Of a stretch of 64,000 bases of DNA, positions 48,919 to 57,069 are shown in pieces (the stretch's first letter is position 1; each line of letters starts with the position of its first letter). Made by a program: the position numbers and the translations under genes. Origin of the DNA: Flavobacteriales bacterium (GTDB lineage Bacteria > Bacteroidota > Bacteroidia > Flavobacteriales_F > PHOS-HE28); the NCBI GenBank assembly GCA_016715895.1, contig JADJXH010000003.1, positions 1,846,501 to 1,910,500 on the forward strand. The letters run 5' to 3'. A model generated the notes under the pieces. The model saw nothing but the letters and a program-made list of their open reading frames with translations. It searched no databases and had not been told where the DNA came from.

Positions 48919-50244
48919 ATGGAGCCTCCGCCCGTTCCGCTCACCACCTTCCTCCCCGCCGGCCTGGACCCGCTGACGGCCACGGCCTTGGTGGCCATCG
49001 TCCTGCTGTTGATCGGTTCGGCGGCCATGTCGGCGAGCGAGGTGGCGCTCTTCAGCCTCGACCCGACCCAGCTGCGCGACCTGCGCGAGCGCGGCGGAAG
49101 GAGCGGGGCCCGCGTCATCGACCTGCTCTCCAAGCCGCGCCGGTTGCTGGCCACCATCCTCATCGCCAACAACTTCGTCAACGTCGGTGTCATCATCCTC
49201 AGCACCGTGGTGCTCAACGGGCTGGTGGACACCACGGGCATGTCCGACCTGCTGGTGTTCAGCATCCAGGTGCTCGGGGTCACCCTGGTGATCCTGCTGC
49301 TGGGCGAGGTGCTTCCCAAGGTCTACGCCACCAGCCATGCCATGCGCGTGGCCACCACCATGGCCGCACCCCTCACCGCACTGCGGTGGGTGCTCAGCCC
49401 GCTCAACGAGCTGCTGGTCCGCAGCACCACCTTCATCGAGAAGCGCTACAAGAAACGGGCGGCCAAAGGCATCTCCGTGGACAGCCTGGGCCATGCCCTC
49501 GAGCTCACCAAGGATGCCAGCACCACCGCCGAGGAGCAGCGCATCCTGAAGGGCATCGTGAAGTTCGGCAGCGTGGAGGTGAGCGAGGTGATGCGTCCGC
49601 GCACCGCCATGGTGGCCTTCGACAGGGAGCTCACCTTCCAGGAACTGGTGCCCGCCATCATCGAGAGCGGCTTCTCCCGCGTGCCGGTGTACGAAGGCAC
49701 CCTGGACCGCGTGATCGGCGTGCTGCACATCAAGGATGTGCTGCCCTTTCTGGACAAGCCCGACATGGACTGGCTGGCCCACCTGCACGAGCCCTGCTTC
49801 GTGCCGGAGACCAAGAAGCTGGACGACATGCTCAAGGAGTTCCAGCGCAAGAAGGTGCACCTGGCCATCGTGGTGGACGAGTACGGCGGAACGAGCGGTC
49901 TGGTGACCCTGGAGGACGTGATCGAGGAGATCGTGGGGGACATCACCGACGAGTTCGATGACGAGGAGCTGAACTACACCAAGCTCGACGACCGCACCTG
50001 GATCTTCGAGGGACGCACGCCGCTCAACGACCTGTACCGCATCCTGGGCATCGACGGACAGGTGTTCGAGGAACACCGGGGAGACAGCGGCACGGTGGGC
50101 GGTTTCGTGTTGGAGCTCACCGGGCGCATCCCCCAGAAGGGCGAGCGGGTCTCGCTCAGGAACTTCACCTTCGTGGTGGAATCCTCGGACAACAAGCGTG
50201 TACGGCGGGTCAAGATCAGCGTGGGCGATGAGGATGCGGCCTGA
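48919..50244 (+). CDS. gldE: Gliding motility protein GldE (CNNM/CorC-type)
   Basis: 441 aa from ATG 48919. The CNNM membrane domain (residues ~15-200) includes SAAMSASEVALFSLDPTQL and ILIANNFVNVGVII. Two CBS domains follow (VMRPRTAMVAFD, EYGGTSGLVTLEDVIEEI), then a CorC/HlyC C-terminal domain. GldE is paired with GldD in Bacteroidota and contributes to gliding and T9SS function. Gene order ssb-gldE-gldD supports the name over a generic haemolysin-like CorC. Confidence 0.9.
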   Translation: MEPPPVPLTTFLPAGLDPLTATALVAIVLLLIGSAAMSASEVALFSLDPTQLRDLRERGGRSGARVIDLLSKPRRLLATILIANNFVNVGVIILSTVVLNGLVDTTGMSDLLVFSIQVLGVTLVILLLGEVLPKVYATSHAMRVATTMAAPLTALRWVLSPLNELLVRSTTFIEKRYKKRAAKGISVDSLGHALELTKDASTTAEEQRILKGIVKFGSVEVSEVMRPRTAMVAFDRELTFQELVPAIIESGFSRVPVYEGTLDRVIGVLHIKDVLPFLDKPDMDWLAHLHEPCFVPETKKLDDMLKEFQRKKVHLAIVVDEYGGTSGLVTLEDVIEEIVGDITDEFDDEELNYTKLDDRTWIFEGRTPLNDLYRILGIDGQVFEEHRGDSGTVGGFVLELTGRIPQKGERVSLRNFTFVVESSDNKRVRRVKISVGDEDAA

Positions 50245-50842
50245 AGATGCCCTCCGGGGCCTGCTGCTGGTCCTGGTGACCGGGTGCACGGCCGAGCCGC
50301 AGCCCCTTCCCCACGGCTATTTCCGCATCGACCTGCCACCGGTGGCCTTTGTCGGGCATGACGCGGGCTGCTACACCGCCGAGGTGCCCGCCGCCGTGCG
50401 GGTGCTGCCCCGCAGCGCGGATGGTCAGCGCTGCTGGAGCGACCTGGACTACGGCCTCTACAAGGCCCGGGTGCATCTCACCTATCGCACCGTGAACGGC
50501 GACCTGGACCGGTTGATCGACGATGCCCACGTGCTGAAGCGCAAGCACGAACTGAAGGCCGCGCGCATCCGCAGCCAGGTGGTCCACCGTGACAGTGCCC
50601 GGGTGCACGGCACCATCTTCGATGTCGAGGGCGATGTCGCCAGTCCGCTGGTGTTCTACCTCACCGACAGCAGCACGCATTTCCTCTACGGGGCGCTGTA
50701 CTTCATGGCCCGGCCCAACTCCGACTCACTGGCCCCGGTGACCGACCGCGTGCGGGCGGACATGCGGCACTTCATCGGCAGCCTCCACTGGAACGACCCG
50801 CCCGGTGGCGTGGATCAGGCGGAGCAGCACGCCGAGCAGTAG
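50228..50842 (+). CDS. gldD: Gliding motility lipoprotein GldD
   Basis: 204 aa from ATG 50228 (ATG 50234 also possible), overlapping the gldE stop. Lipobox VLVTGCTA. GldD features: PLPHGYFRIDLPPVAF near the N-terminus, SDLDYGLYKARVHLTYR, and a body ending MRHFIGSLHWND. The extra C-terminal 15 residues run antisense to the end of the haem A synthase gene; the two coding regions overlap by 117 bases. GldD is needed for gliding in Flavobacterium. Confidence 0.9.
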   Translation: MRMRPEDALRGLLLVLVTGCTAEPQPLPHGYFRIDLPPVAFVGHDAGCYTAEVPAAVRVLPRSADGQRCWSDLDYGLYKARVHLTYRTVNGDLDRLIDDAHVLKRKHELKAARIRSQVVHRDSARVHGTIFDVEGDVASPLVFYLTDSSTHFLYGALYFMARPNSDSLAPVTDRVRADMRHFIGSLHWNDPPGGVDQAEQHAEQ

Positions 50843-51808
50843 CAGCGCGCCAAGCTGGTGCAGCACCCCAAGGGCGATCTGCACTGCGGTGAGCAGGGTG
50901 GCCACGCCAAGAACGAACTGAAGCAGCACGGCGGCCATCAGCCAGGGTCCGATGCGCCGCACGCGCGGATCGGCGCGCAGGAGGATGGCGAGCGCGATGC
51001 AGCCAACAGCCACCAGCCATGCCACGTTGCGGTGCACGAACTGCACCCCGTCCCGGTGGTCGGTGAGGTCCTTCACCAGGTCGCCGAAGGCGTGCACGTT
51101 CTCGGGCATGAAGGCGCCGTTCATCAGGGGCCAGGTGGTGTAGATGCGACCGGCATCGAGGCCGGCGGTGAAGGCCCCGTAGACCACCTGGAGCACGACC
51201 AGTACCAGGAGAAGGCGCGACCAACGCGCGGCCGCCGAGCCATCGCCGCGCCACGTGCGCCGCCCGACCTGCAGATCGAGCACGGTCCACAGCACCAGCA
51301 GAAAGACCGCGAAGGCCGCGCACAGGTGGATGGCGAGCCGGAAGTGGCTGACGTCCGGGTTGTCGGCCAACCCGCTCATCACCATGAACCATCCGAGGGC
51401 GCCCACCAGGCCACCGCCCGTAAGGATGACCAGCGTCCGGCGCAGGAGCCATCCCTTCAACCGGCCCTGGCGCAGGAAGATCGCGAAGGGGACGATGAAC
51501 ACCAGGCCCATCAGCCGACCCCAGTTGCGGTGCAGGTACTCCCAGAAGAAGATGGCCTTGAACCCGTCCAGGTCCATGAGCTGGTTCTTCAGCGTGTACT
51601 CCGGGATGCGCTTGTACTTGTCGAAGGCCTCCAGCCATTCCCCCTCGTTCAAGGGAGGCAGGGCCCCCATGATCGGCTTCCACTCGGTGATGCTGAGACC
51701 GCTGCCGGTGAGGCGGGTGATGCCCCCGATCACCACCATGCAGGCGATCAGCGCACAGCCCGTCACCAGCCAGCGCACGACAGGACGGTGGGGGGCATGG
51801 ACCGGCAT
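50726..51808 (-). CDS. ctaA: Haem A synthase (CtaA/COX15-like)
   Basis: 360 aa from ATG 51808, eight helices. CtaA motifs include the N-terminal GGITRLTGSGLSITEWKPI, EYLHRNWGRLMGLVF and the haem-ligand histidines in FVHRNVAW and VLHQLGAL. It oxidises haem O to haem A for cytochrome oxidase. The C-terminal tail beyond LRLIHATG overlaps gldD antisense. Confidence 0.93.
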   Translation of the reverse strand: MPVHAPHRPVVRWLVTGCALIACMVVIGGITRLTGSGLSITEWKPIMGALPPLNEGEWLEAFDKYKRIPEYTLKNQLMDLDGFKAIFFWEYLHRNWGRLMGLVFIVPFAIFLRQGRLKGWLLRRTLVILTGGGLVGALGWFMVMSGLADNPDVSHFRLAIHLCAAFAVFLLVLWTVLDLQVGRRTWRGDGSAAARWSRLLLVLVVLQVVYGAFTAGLDAGRIYTTWPLMNGAFMPENVHAFGDLVKDLTDHRDGVQFVHRNVAWLVAVGCIALAILLRADPRVRRIGPWLMAAVLLQFVLGVATLLTAVQIALGVLHQLGALLLLGVLLRLIHATGRVVPVEAADEVPHVRPHAVGHRGQ

Positions 51809-51814
51809 GGGCGG

Positions 51815-51822
51815 CAAAGCTA
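51815..51822 (-). promoter_or_regulatory. -7 promoter element of ctaA (TAGCTTTG)
   Basis: Perfect TAnnTTTG on the minus strand, 6 bases before ATG 51808; supports that start over ATG 51886. Confidence 0.6.
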
Positions 51823-51863
51823 TCAACGCCCGAGAGCCCCTTCCGTTCGGGGCGACAACGCGA

Positions 51864-51883
51864 AAGGGGCCCGAAGGCCCCTT
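51864..51883 (-). terminator. Hairpin terminator after the HMA lipoprotein gene
   Basis: AAGGGGCC-CGAA-GGCCCCTT, 8-bp stem with tetraloop, followed on the minus strand by a short T run. Confidence 0.55.
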
Positions 51884-51904
51884 CACATGCGCCGGGTCCG
51901 GGGA

Positions 51905-52432
51905 TCAGGCCCGGAGGATCAGCGAGAGCAGTTCCAGGAGGCTGGGGAGACGCAGGGTGGGCAGTTCGGCGTTCACCTTCGCCTCGGTGGCGCCGGCGGC
52001 CTCCTCCCCTTCGCTTGCCGCTCCTTCGCCCTTCACCTGCTTGGTGACGGCCACGGCCACTACCTTGTATTGTCCATCGTGGATCTTCTGCACGGCCTCC
52101 ACCAGCTGGGCATCGCTCACCTGGGCCGGATCAAAGGTCACGATGGCGTGGTCGTTCTCATCCCCCTCGATGAACTTGATCTCCGTGCCGGCCACTCCGG
52201 GCACCTGGGCGAGGGCCTTCTTGATGGCCCCGCCGCACATCATCTCGCAGCTCATGCCGGAGATGCTGAGGTCCGCGAAGGTCACCGGGGTGCCCTGGGT
52301 GATGACCTGCTCGGTCACCACGCGGGCCACGCTGGCCGCATCCGTCGCGACTTCGGTCGCCTCACCGGCACCGGTGGAGCAGGCGGAGAGCAGAAGGAAC
52401 GGAACGGAGCCGGCGATGATCCAGGAGCGCAT
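51905..52432 (-). CDS. Lipoprotein with heavy-metal-associated (HMA) domain
   Basis: 175 aa from ATG 52432 (ATG 52456 would add eight residues). Lipobox LLLSACST. Residues ~55-125 form an HMA fold with SISGMSCEMMCGGAIKKAL, in which CxxxC replaces the usual CxxC. A C-terminal tail is Ala/Glu-rich. HMA domains bind Cu+ or other soft metals; periplasmic copper handling is plausible. Adjacent haem A synthase also belongs to cytochrome oxidase biogenesis, so a role in copper delivery to it is conceivable but unproven. Confidence 0.75.
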   Translation of the reverse strand: MRSWIIAGSVPFLLLSACSTGAGEATEVATDAASVARVVTEQVITQGTPVTFADLSISGMSCEMMCGGAIKKALAQVPGVAGTEIKFIEGDENDHAIVTFDPAQVSDAQLVEAVQKIHDGQYKVVAVAVTKQVKGEGAASEGEEAAGATEAKVNAELPTLRLPSLLELLSLILRA

Positions 52433-52483
52433 GGCGTGGGAGGGGTTGGTGAACATGGGACGCCCAGGAGAACGGAATTGTTA

Positions 52484-52491
52484 CAAAAGTA
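52484..52491 (-). promoter_or_regulatory. -7 promoter element of the HMA lipoprotein gene (TACTTTTG)
   Basis: Perfect TAnnTTTG on the minus strand, 27 bases before ATG 52456 and 51 before 52432. Confidence 0.5.
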
Positions 52492-52510
52492 GTGTGCGGA
52501 AGCGTCCCGG

Positions 52511-52518
52511 TACATTCG
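52511..52518 (+). promoter_or_regulatory. Probable -7 element of the DMT permease gene (TACATTCG)
   Basis: TACATTCG, one base off consensus, 6 bases before ATG 52525. Confidence 0.4.
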
Positions 52519-52524
52519 CGGCGC

Positions 52525-53430
52525 ATGTCATCCCCCCTGCGAGGTCCCGACCGGCTTTCCTGGCTCATGTTGGGCACGCTGGCCCTGATCTGGGGCTCCT
52601 CCTTCATTCTGATGAAGCGTGGGCTGTGGGCGGAGGGCCGTCCGGTGCTGAGCCCTGGACAAGTGGCCTCCGCGCGGCTCGCCATCGCCTGGGCGGTGCT
52701 GAGCCCGGCCGTGCTGCGCCACTGGCCCATGCTGCGCACCCACTGGCGGCCGCTGCTGCTGGCCGGTGTGCTGGGCAACGGCATCCCGGCCCTGCTGTTC
52801 GCCACGGCGCAGACCCGCATCGACAGCGCCCTCAGCGGGATGCTCAACAGCCTCACCCCGCTCTTCACCCTGGTGATCGGGCTGCTGCTGTTCGGCACTC
52901 CGGCGCGCCTGGCCCAGCTGGCCGGAGTGCTCCTGGGGCTCATCGGCGCCGTGGGCCTGGTGGTCTTCGACCCCGGTGCCGGACCGGCGGATTGGTCGCT
53001 GTACGCGCTGCTGCCCGTGGCCGGCACGATGTGCTACGGGGCCAGCGCCAATGTGGTGAAGCACCGTCTTTACATGCTGCCCGCGATGGCCACCGCGGCC
53101 CTGGCGCTCACCTTCGTGGGGCCCATCGGCATCGCAGGCTGTGTGCTCACCGGCCTCCCGGGCACCCTGGCGGCCGATCCGGCCGCCTGGCCGGCCCTGG
53201 GCTTCGTGGCGCTGCTCGCCGTGCTCAGTTCGGCCCTCTCCCTGGTGCTGTGGAACGCGCTGCTGAAGCGCACGAGCGCCGTACAGGCCTCGGCCGTTAC
53301 ATACCTGATGCCGGTGGTGGCCATCGGCTGGGGACTGCTGGACGGTGAGCGGCTCGGCCTGTTGCAGGTGCTGATGATCGCGATAGTCCTCGGTGGGGTG
53401 TACCTGGTGTCCACCGCCGATCGGTCCTGA
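52525..53430 (+). CDS. EamA/DMT superfamily transporter
   Basis: 301 aa from ATG 52525, ten predicted helices in two EamA repeats. Motifs LALIWGSSFILMKRG at the first helix and LNSLTPLFTLVIGLLLF and VTYLMPVVAIGWGLLDGE at the repeat centres are family-typical. Members export metabolites or amino acids; substrate unknown. It is divergent from the HMA lipoprotein gene. Confidence 0.9.
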   Translation: MSSPLRGPDRLSWLMLGTLALIWGSSFILMKRGLWAEGRPVLSPGQVASARLAIAWAVLSPAVLRHWPMLRTHWRPLLLAGVLGNGIPALLFATAQTRIDSALSGMLNSLTPLFTLVIGLLLFGTPARLAQLAGVLLGLIGAVGLVVFDPGAGPADWSLYALLPVAGTMCYGASANVVKHRLYMLPAMATAALALTFVGPIGIAGCVLTGLPGTLAADPAAWPALGFVALLAVLSSALSLVLWNALLKRTSAVQASAVTYLMPVVAIGWGLLDGERLGLLQVLMIAIVLGGVYLVSTADRS

Positions 53431-53448
53431 GGGTCGGCGTTGGTTGAG

Positions 53449-53456
53449 CATCTTTG
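53449..53456 (+). promoter_or_regulatory. Possible -7 element of the glycosyltransferase unit (CATCTTTG)
   Basis: CATCTTTG 34 bases before ATG 53491; first base off consensus. Confidence 0.3.
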
Positions 53457-53490
53457 CCCGACCGGCCGCGCCCGGCAACCAACGACCTCC

Positions 53491-54243
53491 ATGTACCTCG
53501 GACAGAAAGTCATCGTGGTGCTCCCCGCCTACCGGGCCGCGCTCACCCTCAAGCAGACCTACGACGAGATCCCCTTCGACCTGGTGGACGAAGTGGTGCT
53601 TGTGGACGACAAGAGCCCGGACAACACCGTGGAGGTGGCGCGGCAGCTGGGCATCCGCCACATCGTGGTGCACGACGTGAACAAGGGGTACGGGGGGAAC
53701 CAGAAGAGCTGCTACGACAAGGCCAAGGAGCTCGGAGCCGACATTGTGGTGATGCTCCACCCCGATTACCAGTACACGCCCAAACTGCTCACGAGCATGA
53801 TCGCGCTGATCGGCAACGGGGTCTACCCGGTGGTGTTCGGCTCGCGGATCCTGGGCGGGGGCGCGCTCAAGGGCGGCATGCCGATGTACAAGTACATCGC
53901 CAACCGGCTGCTCACCATGGGACAGAACCTGCTGATGGGCGAGAAGCTGAGCGAGTACCATACCGGATACCGCGCCTTCCATCGCAAGGTGCTCGATGCC
54001 TGCCCCTACAGGAACTGCTCGGATGACTTCGTCTTCGACAACCAGATGATCGCCCAGATCTTCTGGCAGGGCTTCGCCATCGCCGAGATCACCTGCCCCA
54101 CGAAGTACTTCGACGAGGCCAGCAGCATCAACTTCAGCCGGAGCATGACCTACGGGCTGGGCGTGGTGCACACCAGCTGGCGATACTTCCTGGCCCGCAC
54201 GGGTCTCCTGGGCTGGGCCCTGCTGGGCCAACGCACCCGCTGA
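53491..54243 (+). CDS. Family 2 glycosyltransferase
   Basis: 250 aa from ATG 53491. The GT-A fold has VVLPAYRAALTLKQTYDEI, the first Asp pair LVDDKSPDNT and the DxD-like HPDYQY. A lysine/glycine segment NKGYGGNQKSCYDKAKEL resembles dolichol-phosphate mannosyltransferase-like enzymes. No membrane helix is seen. It is followed 2 bases later by the GT39 gene, so they may make and use a lipid-linked sugar together. Confidence 0.88.
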   Translation: MYLGQKVIVVLPAYRAALTLKQTYDEIPFDLVDEVVLVDDKSPDNTVEVARQLGIRHIVVHDVNKGYGGNQKSCYDKAKELGADIVVMLHPDYQYTPKLLTSMIALIGNGVYPVVFGSRILGGGALKGGMPMYKYIANRLLTMGQNLLMGEKLSEYHTGYRAFHRKVLDACPYRNCSDDFVFDNQMIAQIFWQGFAIAEITCPTKYFDEASSINFSRSMTYGLGVVHTSWRYFLARTGLLGWALLGQRTR

Positions 54244-54245
54244 CC

Positions 54246-55853
54246 ATGTCGGACATCCTGCGCGACCGGCTGGTGATCGTCCTGGCGGCCCTGCTGCTGT
54301 TCGTGCCCGGCCTGGGGGCGGTGCACCTCTTCGACTGGGACGAGATCAACTTCGCCGAGATGGCGCGGGAGATGGTGGTCACCGGCGACGTGCTCCGGCC
54401 GCAGATCGACTTCAAGCCCTTCCACGAGAAACCACCCCTGTTCATCTGGCTGCAGGCCGCATGCATGGCCGTGTTCGGTGTGGGCGAGTTCGCCGCACGG
54501 CTGCCCAACGCCGTCTGCGGCGCGATCACCCTGCTCGTGATCCACGGCATGGGCACCAGGCTGCGCGGTCCGCTCTTCGGCCGGCTGTGGGCCCTGGCCT
54601 ACGTGGGCTCCATCCTGCCCCACCTCTACTTCCGCAGCGGCATCATCGACCCCTGGTTCAACCTCTTCATCTTCCTCGGCCTCGACCGCATCATCCGGGT
54701 GTTCGACGGGGCGGGAGGAGGCGATGCGGTGTGGGGCGGCCTGTTCCTGGGACTTGCCGTCCTCACCAAAGGCCCGGTGGGCATCCTCATCCCCGGGCTC
54801 ACCGTCGGCGTCATGCTGCTGCTGTCGCGCCTGCGGCTCCGCCTGCCGATGGTGCCGCTGGTCCGGATGGCGCTCGCGCTCGTGGTCACCATCGGCTCAT
54901 GGGCCGCGATCGACCTGCTGCGGAACGGACCGACGTTCATGCAGGCGTTCTTCTGGCGCCAGGTGGCCATGCTCACCACGGAGGATGCCGGGCACGGCGG
55001 GTTCTTCGGCTACCACGTGGTGGTGTTGCTCGTGGGCTGCTTCCCCGCCTCGCTCTTCGCCCTGCACGAGGGGCTCCGTCCGTCGCCACCGGATGATCCA
55101 CAGCGCCTGCACCGCCGCTGGATGGTGGTGCTGCTCCTGGTGGTGCTGGTCCTCTTCAGCATCGTGAAGACCAAGATCGTGCACTACAGCAGCCTGTGCT
55201 ACTTCCCGCTCACCTATCTGGCGGCCGTCCGTCTCGCGCACATCTGGGAGCACCGGGTCCCTTTCGGTCCGTCGCGCTTTGCGCTGGGTGCGTTCGGCAG
55301 CCTGATCGCCGCGGTGGTGATCGCGGTGCCCTTCCTGGGCATGCGGCCGGATCTTCTGCGCCCCCTGCTGTCGTCGGACCCCTTCGCCCTGGGCAACCTG
55401 GAGGCGGTGGTGCCATGGACGGGCTGGGAGGCACTGGCCGGGGTGCTGCTCGCCGCAGGGCTGCTGGCGGCTCATTTTCTGCATGGTGCAACGCGATATC
55501 GAACGAGCATCGTGGTGCTCTTCACCGGCGGCGCGCTCTTCGTCACCACCACCCTGGTCGCGTTCATCAGCAACATCGAAGCATACAGCCAGCGCGCCGC
55601 GATCGACTTCTTCACCGCGCGCCAGGGCGAACGGTGCCACCTCGCCACCAAGGACTACAAGAGCTACGCCCCCTGGTTCTACGGACGCACAACGGGACCC
55701 ACCCCGCCGGAGGAAGTGCTCTTCCATGGTCCCATCGACCGCCCGGTGTACCTCTCGTGCAAAGTGACCTCGGTGGAAGCGGTCCAGGCCCTGGGCACGT
55801 TCACCGAGATCGGAAGGAGCAACGGGTTCGTCTTCTTCCGGCGCGATCCATGA
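54246..55853 (+). CDS. Family 39 (ArnT/PMT-type) membrane glycosyltransferase
   Basis: 535 aa with about eleven helices. The first external loop contains HLFDWDEINFAEMAREMV, where the DE pair matches the catalytic Asp/Glu of GT39 enzymes, then FHEKPPLFIWLQA. Such enzymes transfer a sugar from a polyprenyl phosphate donor to a lipid or protein. Coupling to the upstream GT2 makes that enzyme a candidate donor-maker. Confidence 0.9.
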   Translation: MSDILRDRLVIVLAALLLFVPGLGAVHLFDWDEINFAEMAREMVVTGDVLRPQIDFKPFHEKPPLFIWLQAACMAVFGVGEFAARLPNAVCGAITLLVIHGMGTRLRGPLFGRLWALAYVGSILPHLYFRSGIIDPWFNLFIFLGLDRIIRVFDGAGGGDAVWGGLFLGLAVLTKGPVGILIPGLTVGVMLLLSRLRLRLPMVPLVRMALALVVTIGSWAAIDLLRNGPTFMQAFFWRQVAMLTTEDAGHGGFFGYHVVVLLVGCFPASLFALHEGLRPSPPDDPQRLHRRWMVVLLLVVLVLFSIVKTKIVHYSSLCYFPLTYLAAVRLAHIWEHRVPFGPSRFALGAFGSLIAAVVIAVPFLGMRPDLLRPLLSSDPFALGNLEAVVPWTGWEALAGVLLAAGLLAAHFLHGATRYRTSIVVLFTGGALFVTTTLVAFISNIEAYSQRAAIDFFTARQGERCHLATKDYKSYAPWFYGRTTGPTPPEEVLFHGPIDRPVYLSCKVTSVEAVQALGTFTEIGRSNGFVFFRRDP

Positions 55854-55866
55854 CCACCCTGCCACC

Positions 55867-57030
55867 ATGACCGACGACCTTTCGCACCTGCTCAACCACC
55901 TGGGCGAGGACCGCGCACATGGCTTCGATGCCGTGGTTCCTCCCGTGGTGCAGAGCGGCAACTTCGCCTATCCGACGGTGGCCGCCATGCGCGCCGTGGT
56001 GCAACAGGAGTTCGAGCGCCCCTTGTACACCCGGGGCTTCAACCCCACGGTGGCCATCGTGCGCCGGAAGCTCGCCGCGCTGGAGCATGCGGAGGATGCG
56101 CTCCTCTTCAGCAGTGGCAGTGCGGCCATCGCCGCCGCGGTGATCGCGTTCACCAAGGCCGGCGACCATGTGGTGTGCGTGCACAAGCCGTACAGCTGGA
56201 CGAAGAAGCTGTTGAGCGAGCTGCTGGTGCGCTTCGGGGTGGAGACCACCTACGTGGACGGCACCGAGGCGGAGAACTTCCGGCGTGCCTGCCGTCCGAA
56301 CACCACGTTCTTCATCACCGAAAGCCCGAACTCGCTCACGTTCGAGCTCCAGGACCTGGCCGCCGTGGCCGCCATCGCCCGGGAGCGGGGCATCGTCACG
56401 CTCTGCGACAACAGCTTTAACAGCCCGCTGTTCCAGAACCCGATCGACCTGGGCATCGACCTGGTGGCCCACAGCGGCACCAAGTACCTCAACGGGCACA
56501 GCGACGTGGTGTGCGGGGTGCTGGCGGGCAGCGCGGCGCACATGCGGCAGGTGATGGCGAGGGAGTTCATGACCCTCGGCGCCGCTCCGAGCCCGCACGA
56601 CGCGTGGCTGTTGATGCGAGGTCTCCGCACCCTGGAGCTGCGCGTGCATCGGAGCGCCGATTCAGCCGAACGTGTGGCCCGCTTCCTGGAGGCCCATCCC
56701 AAGGTGAGGCGGGTGCACTGGCCGGGGCTCGCAAGCCATCCGCAGCACGCGCTGGCCAGGCGCCAGATGCGCCGTTGTGCCGGGTTGATGACGATCGAAC
56801 TGGACGCATCGGACGAGGCCGCCGTGGAACGCTTCTGCGACAGCCTTCGGCGCTTCCTCATCGCGGTGAGCTGGGGCGGCTATGAGAGCCTGCAATGGCC
56901 GGTGTGCGCGCTCAAAGGGCCCAGCGGCTACTACACCGACCTGCCCTTCACGCTGGTGCGCCTGTACATCGGCCTGGAGGATCCCGATCTGCTCATCGCG
57001 GACCTGCAGAACGCACTGGCCCGGATGTGA
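55867..57030 (+). CDS. PLP-dependent trans-sulfuration enzyme (cystathionine lyase/synthase family)
   Basis: 387 aa. Family features: RGFNPTVAIVRRKLAALEHAE then SSGSAAIAAAVIA, CDNSFNSPLFQNPIDLG and the PLP lysine in VAHSGTKYLNGHSDVV. Members cleave or form cystathionine, or split methionine or cysteine. The exact reaction cannot be fixed from sequence. It is 13 bases after the GT39 gene but metabolically unrelated to it, so the pair may be accidental. Confidence 0.9.
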   Translation: MTDDLSHLLNHLGEDRAHGFDAVVPPVVQSGNFAYPTVAAMRAVVQQEFERPLYTRGFNPTVAIVRRKLAALEHAEDALLFSSGSAAIAAAVIAFTKAGDHVVCVHKPYSWTKKLLSELLVRFGVETTYVDGTEAENFRRACRPNTTFFITESPNSLTFELQDLAAVAAIARERGIVTLCDNSFNSPLFQNPIDLGIDLVAHSGTKYLNGHSDVVCGVLAGSAAHMRQVMAREFMTLGAAPSPHDAWLLMRGLRTLELRVHRSADSAERVARFLEAHPKVRRVHWPGLASHPQHALARRQMRRCAGLMTIELDASDEAAVERFCDSLRRFLIAVSWGGYESLQWPVCALKGPSGYYTDLPFTLVRLYIGLEDPDLLIADLQNALARM

Positions 57031-57069
57031 CGCGCACACCCGGGCCAGGTATTGCGCTCCGTACGTTCG

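Noticed and set aside
50228..50842. GldE start further upstream and GldD as a shorter gene ending before 50726.
   Set aside because: No in-frame stop exists before 50842, and conserved GldD residues extend to about 50794, so the overlap with ctaA is real as sequenced.
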